A stretch of 32,074 bases of DNA from Actinomycetota bacterium (lineage in GTDB: Bacteria > Actinomycetota > Thermoleophilia > Gaiellales > Gaiellaceae): contig PMZQ01000071.1 in NCBI GenBank assembly GCA_003170155.1, positions 1 through 32,074 on the forward strand. Reading direction: 5' to 3'. Position 1 is the first letter of the stretch, and each line of letters starts with the position of its first letter. Position numbers and translations under genes: made by a program. Below, in pieces: positions 28,599 to 32,074 of this stretch. The notes below the pieces were generated by a model. The model was not told where the DNA came from and searched no databases. It saw nothing but the letters and a program-made list of their open reading frames with translations.

Positions 28599-30023
28599 AT
28601 GGCACAAGAAACCGGTTCTGTAGACAGGCCGCGCGTCGGCCCCTCGTACTTGCCCGTTCAGGAGCGGTTGAAGACCTGGACCGAGTTCACGATCCTTCCC
28701 GACGACGAGGTGTTGAGTGAGCAGGCCGGTCGCTGCATCGACTGCGGCGTGCCTTACTGCCACACCCTTGGTTGCCCGCTTGGGAATCTGATTCCGGAAT
28801 GGAACGAGCTCGTCTCTCACGGCGACTGGTACGAGGCCTTTCTCCGCCTGGACGCGACCAACAACCTGCCGGAGATCACGGGCCGGATCTGCCCGGCGCC
28901 CTGCGAGGCTGCCTGCACGCTCGCCGTGAACACCGATGCGGTCACGATCGAGCAGATTGAGCTCGCCATCATCGAGCACGCCTTTGCGGCCGGATGGGTG
29001 GTTCCACGACCTCCGGCACAGCTGAGCGGTTGCAGCGTCGCCATCGTCGGTAGCGGGCCTGCCGGCCTCTCCGCCGCCCAGCAGCTTCGCCGTGCCGGGC
29101 ACGAGGTGACGGTATTCGAGCGATCGCCTCGTATCGGCGGTCTTCTCCGCTACGGCATTCCCGATTTCAAGCTCGAGAAGCGAATCATCGATCGGCGCCT
29201 GGAGCAGATGGCGGCCGAGGGAGTTGGCTTCGAGACCGGCGTAACGATCGGCGAGGATATCCGCGCCGCCGAGCTGCTCGAGAAGTTCGACGCCGTACTG
29301 CTGGCGATCGGCGCGGGCGAGCCCCGCGATCTGCCCGTTCCCGGGCGCGAGCTCGGCGGCATCCACTTTGCGATGGACTTCCTCGTCCCGGCCAACCGCT
29401 TCGGTGCCGGCGAGATCGACGCGAACGCGATCATCTCGGCAGAGGGCAAGGACGTGCTCGTGATCGGCGGCGGCGATACCGGCTCGGACTGCGTCGGCAC
29501 CGCCAACCGGCTCGGCGCCAAGTCGGTGCGCCAGATCGAGATTCTGCCCAAGCCGCTCGAGTGGGCCGAGAGGGGAAACCCGAACTGGCCCTATTGGCCG
29601 AACATCCTGCGCAGCTCCAGCTCGCACCTGGAAGGCTGCGAGCGCGACTGGTCGTTGACGGCGCGCAGCTTCGCGGGCAGCGAAGGACACCTTCGCGAGG
29701 CCGAGCTCGTGCGCGTGGAGTGGAAGTCGTCCGACAACGGTGGCCCGCCCCGGCCCGAAGAGGTGCCGGGCAGCGCCCATAGCGTCAAGGTCGACCTCGT
29801 GCTCCTCGCCATGGGCTTCGTCCACGTCGAGCACTCGAAGCTGGTGAAGGATCTCGGTCTCGATCTCGACGAGCGCGGCAACATCCAGGTCTCGGGTCAC
29901 GAAACCTCGGTCGCCGGTGTCTACACGGCCGGCGACGCCCACACGGGCGCCTCGCTCATCGTCACGGCCGCTCACCACGGCCGGGAGGCCGCTAGGGCGA
30001 TCGACGAGTTCTTGCGCGCCTGA
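28599..30023 (+). CDS. gltD: Glutamate synthase small subunit (NADPH, beta chain)
   Basis: The 474-residue flavoprotein feeds NADPH electrons to the large subunit, which makes glutamate from glutamine and 2-oxoglutarate. The N-terminal iron-sulfur region has the cysteine ladder Cys46, Cys49, Cys54, Cys59 (RCIDCGVPYCHTLGCP) and Cys98, Cys102, Cys106 (CPAPCEAAC). The FAD loop is VAIVGSGPAGLSAA, the NADPH loop VLVIGGGDTGSDCVG, and the C-terminal FAD contact GVYTAGDAHTGASLIV. GGAGG lies 7 nt before the ATG. The large subunit gltB normally lies directly upstream; it is not in the window. Related GltD-like reductases of other complexes share this layout, but the length and WPYWPNILR motif favour GltD. 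Confidence 0.9.
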   Translation: MAQETGSVDRPRVGPSYLPVQERLKTWTEFTILPDDEVLSEQAGRCIDCGVPYCHTLGCPLGNLIPEWNELVSHGDWYEAFLRLDATNNLPEITGRICPAPCEAACTLAVNTDAVTIEQIELAIIEHAFAAGWVVPRPPAQLSGCSVAIVGSGPAGLSAAQQLRRAGHEVTVFERSPRIGGLLRYGIPDFKLEKRIIDRRLEQMAAEGVGFETGVTIGEDIRAAELLEKFDAVLLAIGAGEPRDLPVPGRELGGIHFAMDFLVPANRFGAGEIDANAIISAEGKDVLVIGGGDTGSDCVGTANRLGAKSVRQIEILPKPLEWAERGNPNWPYWPNILRSSSSHLEGCERDWSLTARSFAGSEGHLREAELVRVEWKSSDNGGPPRPEEVPGSAHSVKVDLVLLAMGFVHVEHSKLVKDLGLDLDERGNIQVSGHETSVAGVYTAGDAHTGASLIVTAAHHGREAARAIDEFLRA

Positions 30024-30080
30024 GGGGAGGCCCGGACGCCTGACTTCTCGGCGCGCGTTCGGGAAGATCGTCAGGAGCGG

Positions 30081-30950
30081 CTAGGCGGCATCGAGCGCGC
30101 GGAGGCGCGACCCGGCTTCGGCGGCGAGCTCAAGCCGCTCGACCACGACGTCGAACACGTTCTCGTCGCTGTTGTAATCGAGCCCGAAGTCGGGGGCTGC
30201 GTTCACCTCGAGTACGCAGAAGCCGCCTCCCGGCAGCGGCAAGATGTCGACGACCGCGAGCTCGAGGCACGTCATCTCGACGGCCTCGAGCGCCAACCTG
30301 GCAGCGCGCGGCTCGACCGTCTCGGCGATGCGTTGGGCGCCGCAGGAGACGTTCGTTCGCCACTCGCCGTCACTTACCCGCCGCCTCACGGCGCCGGCAA
30401 CCGCTCCATGGGCGACGAGCACGCGTAGGTCGAAGCCGATCGGCGGAATGAGCTCCTGGGCGATCGCACCGCCGCGCTTGAGCCAGGGGCGACCTGCGAG
30501 TTTTTGCGCCAACCGGTTCAACCCACGGATCTCCTCGACGCGGAAGACGTCCATCCCCCAGCTGCCGAAACGAGGTTTGATCACCAGTGGTAGCAAGGAG
30601 GCGAGCGCGGTCCAGTCGTCGCCTACGAGCCGAGTCTGCGGTGTCGGTACGAGACCACTCTCGAGCAGGCGCGCGCTCAGAAGCTTGTCGTGCCCGGCGA
30701 GGAGTGCCTCGGGGCGATTGAAGACGCGCACACCGCGTCGTTCCAGCTCGACCAGATCGGAGAGACCGTGCTCGATTCCGTCCAGCGTTCGGCGCACGCC
30801 GAGGCGCGCGAGCACGATGTCGCCGGGGCCGAGGACGTGCAGCGCGGAGCGGGGGTCGAGTACGCCGTAGGACTCGCTCGCCCGCCAGGCCGAGGCCAGG
30901 GCGACGTTCGTCTCCGTGTGAGAGTGAGCGATGATCGCGAAGGCCATCAC
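30081..30950 (-). CDS. RimK-like ATP-grasp ligase
   Basis: The 289-residue protein has the RimK/LysX layout: an N-terminal Rossmann-like part (about 1-85), an ATP-grasp lysine strand in LPLVIKPRFGSWGMDVFRV (about 120-138), the second ATP loop in AIAQELIPP, and the Mg-binding end GGGFCVLEVNAAPDFG (about 250-265). ATP-grasp ligases of this group join an amino acid, often glutamate, to a carboxyl group on a protein, peptide or cofactor. The substrate cannot be called from sequence, and no carrier protein or cofactor gene is adjacent. The start could be GTG 30950 or ATG 30947; neither has a clear Shine-Dalgarno. It is divergent from the dCMP deaminase gene. Confidence 0.82.
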   Translation of the reverse strand: MMAFAIIAHSHTETNVALASAWRASESYGVLDPRSALHVLGPGDIVLARLGVRRTLDGIEHGLSDLVELERRGVRVFNRPEALLAGHDKLLSARLLESGLVPTPQTRLVGDDWTALASLLPLVIKPRFGSWGMDVFRVEEIRGLNRLAQKLAGRPWLKRGGAIAQELIPPIGFDLRVLVAHGAVAGAVRRRVSDGEWRTNVSCGAQRIAETVEPRAARLALEAVEMTCLELAVVDILPLPGGGFCVLEVNAAPDFGLDYNSDENVFDVVVERLELAAEAGSRLRALDAA

Positions 30951-31128
30951 CGCCAGCTTGACGCTTGCCGTTGCGTCCGTGTGGCGCCGTTACCAAGTTG
31001 TTCCAGTCCAGGCGCGAAGTTGTCACGTCCAGCGTTCGGGTTAGCTCGCCTCCGATCGCGATTGCCCCCGCAGCCATCTCGCGGCGACGGTTCCCGTGCA
31101 CGCGAGATGAATCGCCCGGCCGCGGCTT

Positions 31129-31134
31129 TACAAT
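31129..31134 (+). promoter_or_regulatory. -10 element before the dCMP deaminase gene
   Basis: TACAAT ends 6 nt before the ATG at 31141, which would put the transcription start on the A of the start codon. No Shine-Dalgarno is present. A -35 is not obvious. Confidence 0.45.
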
Positions 31135-31140
31135 CCCCGA

Positions 31141-31722
31141 ATGATGGCATCGGAATCGGTTCGCCCGGAGCATCCCGAGTACTTCATGCAGATCGCCATG
31201 GCGGTGCGTGAGCGGGCGAACTGCCTCGGTAGTCGCGTCGGCGCCGTGCTCGTCCTCGGCGATCGCGTGATCGCGACTGGTTACAACGGCACGCCCGAGA
31301 ACATGACCAACTGCGACGAGGGTGGCTGCGATCGCTGCGCCCATCGCGACCAGTACGAATCGGGCACGGCCTACGACGTTTGCATCTGCGTTCACGCCGA
31401 GCAAAACGCGCTACTTTCGGCCGCGCGCTTCGGCACCGCGGTCGAGGGTACCGTCCTCTATACGACCACTCGTCCCTGCTTCGGCTGTACCAAGGAGCTC
31501 CTGCAGGCTCACGTCAGCGCTGTTTACTACCTGCACGAATGGAGTCACCCCGACGAGCGGCTGGCGCAGGAGTACGAGCGGCTCCAGGGCCGCTTCCCCG
31601 GCGGTGTCAAGAAGGTGGAGATGCCCGATCCACGCGAAGCCTGGGCGCGCGGACTCACCGCCTCGACTCCGTTCGACATCGAGTTCGCCGCCGACGACGA
31701 CGAGCAGCCGCCGAGCCGCTAG
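31141..31722 (+). CDS. Deoxycytidylate (dCMP) deaminase family protein
   Basis: The 193-residue enzyme belongs to the zinc cytidine/deoxycytidylate deaminases: His85-Ala-Glu87 in CVHAEQNAL, and Cys113/Cys116 in RPCFGC, supply the catalytic zinc site. The segment YNGTPENMTNCDEGGCDRC between strands, with Cys58, Cys63 and Cys66, is typical of dCMP deaminases, which make dUMP for thymidylate synthesis. The C-terminal tail (about 160-193) is acidic and variable. The two ATG codons in a row at 31141 follow directly on a -10-like element. It is also annotated as ComEB-like in some genomes; a competence role is not implied here. Confidence 0.93.
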   Translation: MMASESVRPEHPEYFMQIAMAVRERANCLGSRVGAVLVLGDRVIATGYNGTPENMTNCDEGGCDRCAHRDQYESGTAYDVCICVHAEQNALLSAARFGTAVEGTVLYTTTRPCFGCTKELLQAHVSAVYYLHEWSHPDERLAQEYERLQGRFPGGVKKVEMPDPREAWARGLTASTPFDIEFAADDDEQPPSR

Positions 31723-31854
31723 CGCCAGACCCTGCGGACGAGCGCAAACACCACGAATACGCCCTCGTACAGCCCTGAGAGCCAGTAATACGGCTCACCG
31801 CTATGCCAGATCCCGCCGTTCAAAACCTCCGACAACGCCGACGCTCAGATCTGA

Positions 31855-32064
31855 GCGATCAAGGGCCTCCTGTCTCTCGGGCTCGAGCTGTTCACCGATT
31901 CCGATAACCTCGCCTCGCAGCGAGTCGCCGGGAAGGTGGGCTTCCAGCGCGAAGGCGTCCTCCGCTCGCACCTTCTTCATCCGGACGGTCGGCGCCGGGA
32001 CTCGGTGATGTTCCCGCTGCTCCCCGGCGAGCTGGTCCCTTCGCGCCGAGGGCGAAGAGCCTGA
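31855..32064 (+). pseudogene. Fragment of a GNAT acetyltransferase (RimJ/RimL type)
   Basis: The frame ending in TGA at 32062-32064 reads AIKGLLSLGLELFTDSDN, then LASQRVAGKVGFQREGVL, then RSHLLHPDGRRRDSVMF. This is the C-terminal third of a RimJ/RimL-type GNAT, with the NxxSxxVxEKxGFxxEG signature kept. A TGA at 31852 stops the frame directly upstream, the acetyl-CoA loop and N-terminal two-thirds are absent, and the region between AIKGLL and LELFTD is shorter than in intact relatives. No suitable start codon is present. I read it as a decayed remnant. The 130 bp between it and the deaminase (31723-31854) show nothing else. Confidence 0.65.
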
Positions 32065-32074
32065 CGTGGGCGAG

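Noticed and set aside
28482-28720. A small plus-strand ORF starting MVDLCGGHCR with CxC motifs ahead of gltD
   Set aside because: It overlaps gltD by more than 100 nt in another frame, lacks a Shine-Dalgarno and becomes Arg-rich after the cysteines, so it is more likely non-coding.
28566-29978. A 470-codon minus-strand open frame opposite gltD
   Set aside because: It mirrors the gltD coding region, has low-complexity composition and no motifs, and no ribosome binding site; gltD on the plus strand is clearly the gene.

Overview
This GC-rich window reads as chromosomal DNA from a high-GC actinobacterium, most likely of the Thermoleophilia (Gaiella/Solirubrobacter-like) lineage. That placement is an inference from base composition, frequent GTG starts, a tRNA without an encoded CCA, a DevS/DevR-like two-component pair, a bacterial VKOR, and a GNAT fused to an ADP-forming acyl-CoA synthetase. 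I see no phage, transposase, integrase or CRISPR genes. Coding density is high and most genes are ordinary housekeeping, regulatory or envelope genes.

Layout. 1-1.8 kb: an ECF sigma factor overlapping a membrane-anchored DUF4349 protein. 2.0-4.7 kb (minus strand): a secreted beta-sandwich protein, a stand-alone receiver with unusual active-site residues, and a 57-residue ORF. 4.8-8.5 kb: full-length cobalamin-dependent methionine synthase. 8.5-10.7 kb (minus): a DGC-type cysteine protein, a short acetate kinase and a flavodoxin. 11.0-12.9 kb: a PAS-LuxR regulator and a class II aldolase-like protein with an unassigned N-terminal half. Two copies of an intergenic repeat with imperfect terminal inverted repeats lie at 10.8 and 12.9 kb. 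13.0-15.0 kb (minus): a tightly coupled operon of a DsbA-like protein, VKOR and an NAD-dependent epimerase. 15.2-17.8 kb: a GAF histidine kinase, a NarL-family response regulator and a small protein. 17.9-22.9 kb (minus): a GNAT/acyl-CoA synthetase fusion downstream of acetyl-CoA synthetase. 23.5-26.2 kb: a three-gene ABC-2 exporter, flanked on the left by a decayed copy of the region 3' of tRNA-Met and on the right by the intact tRNA-Met(CAT). 26.7-32.1 kb: an aldo/keto reductase, an anchored exported protein, a glutamate synthase small subunit without a visible large subunit, a RimK-like ATP-grasp ligase, dCMP deaminase, and a decayed GNAT fragment.

How the genes connect. Acetate kinase, Acs and the GNAT/ADP-forming synthetase form a loose acetate/acetyl-CoA theme, and Acs keeps the lysine that Pat-type acetyltransferases modify. 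DsbA plus VKOR is a complete oxidative folding pair that could serve the cysteine-containing exported proteins nearby. Several genes start about 7 nt after a -10-like hexamer and lack a Shine-Dalgarno, suggesting leaderless mRNAs. The least ordinary features are the inverted-repeat-bounded intergenic repeat, the duplicated tRNA-Met flank around the ABC operon, and several regulatory proteins with altered sensory or active-site residues.
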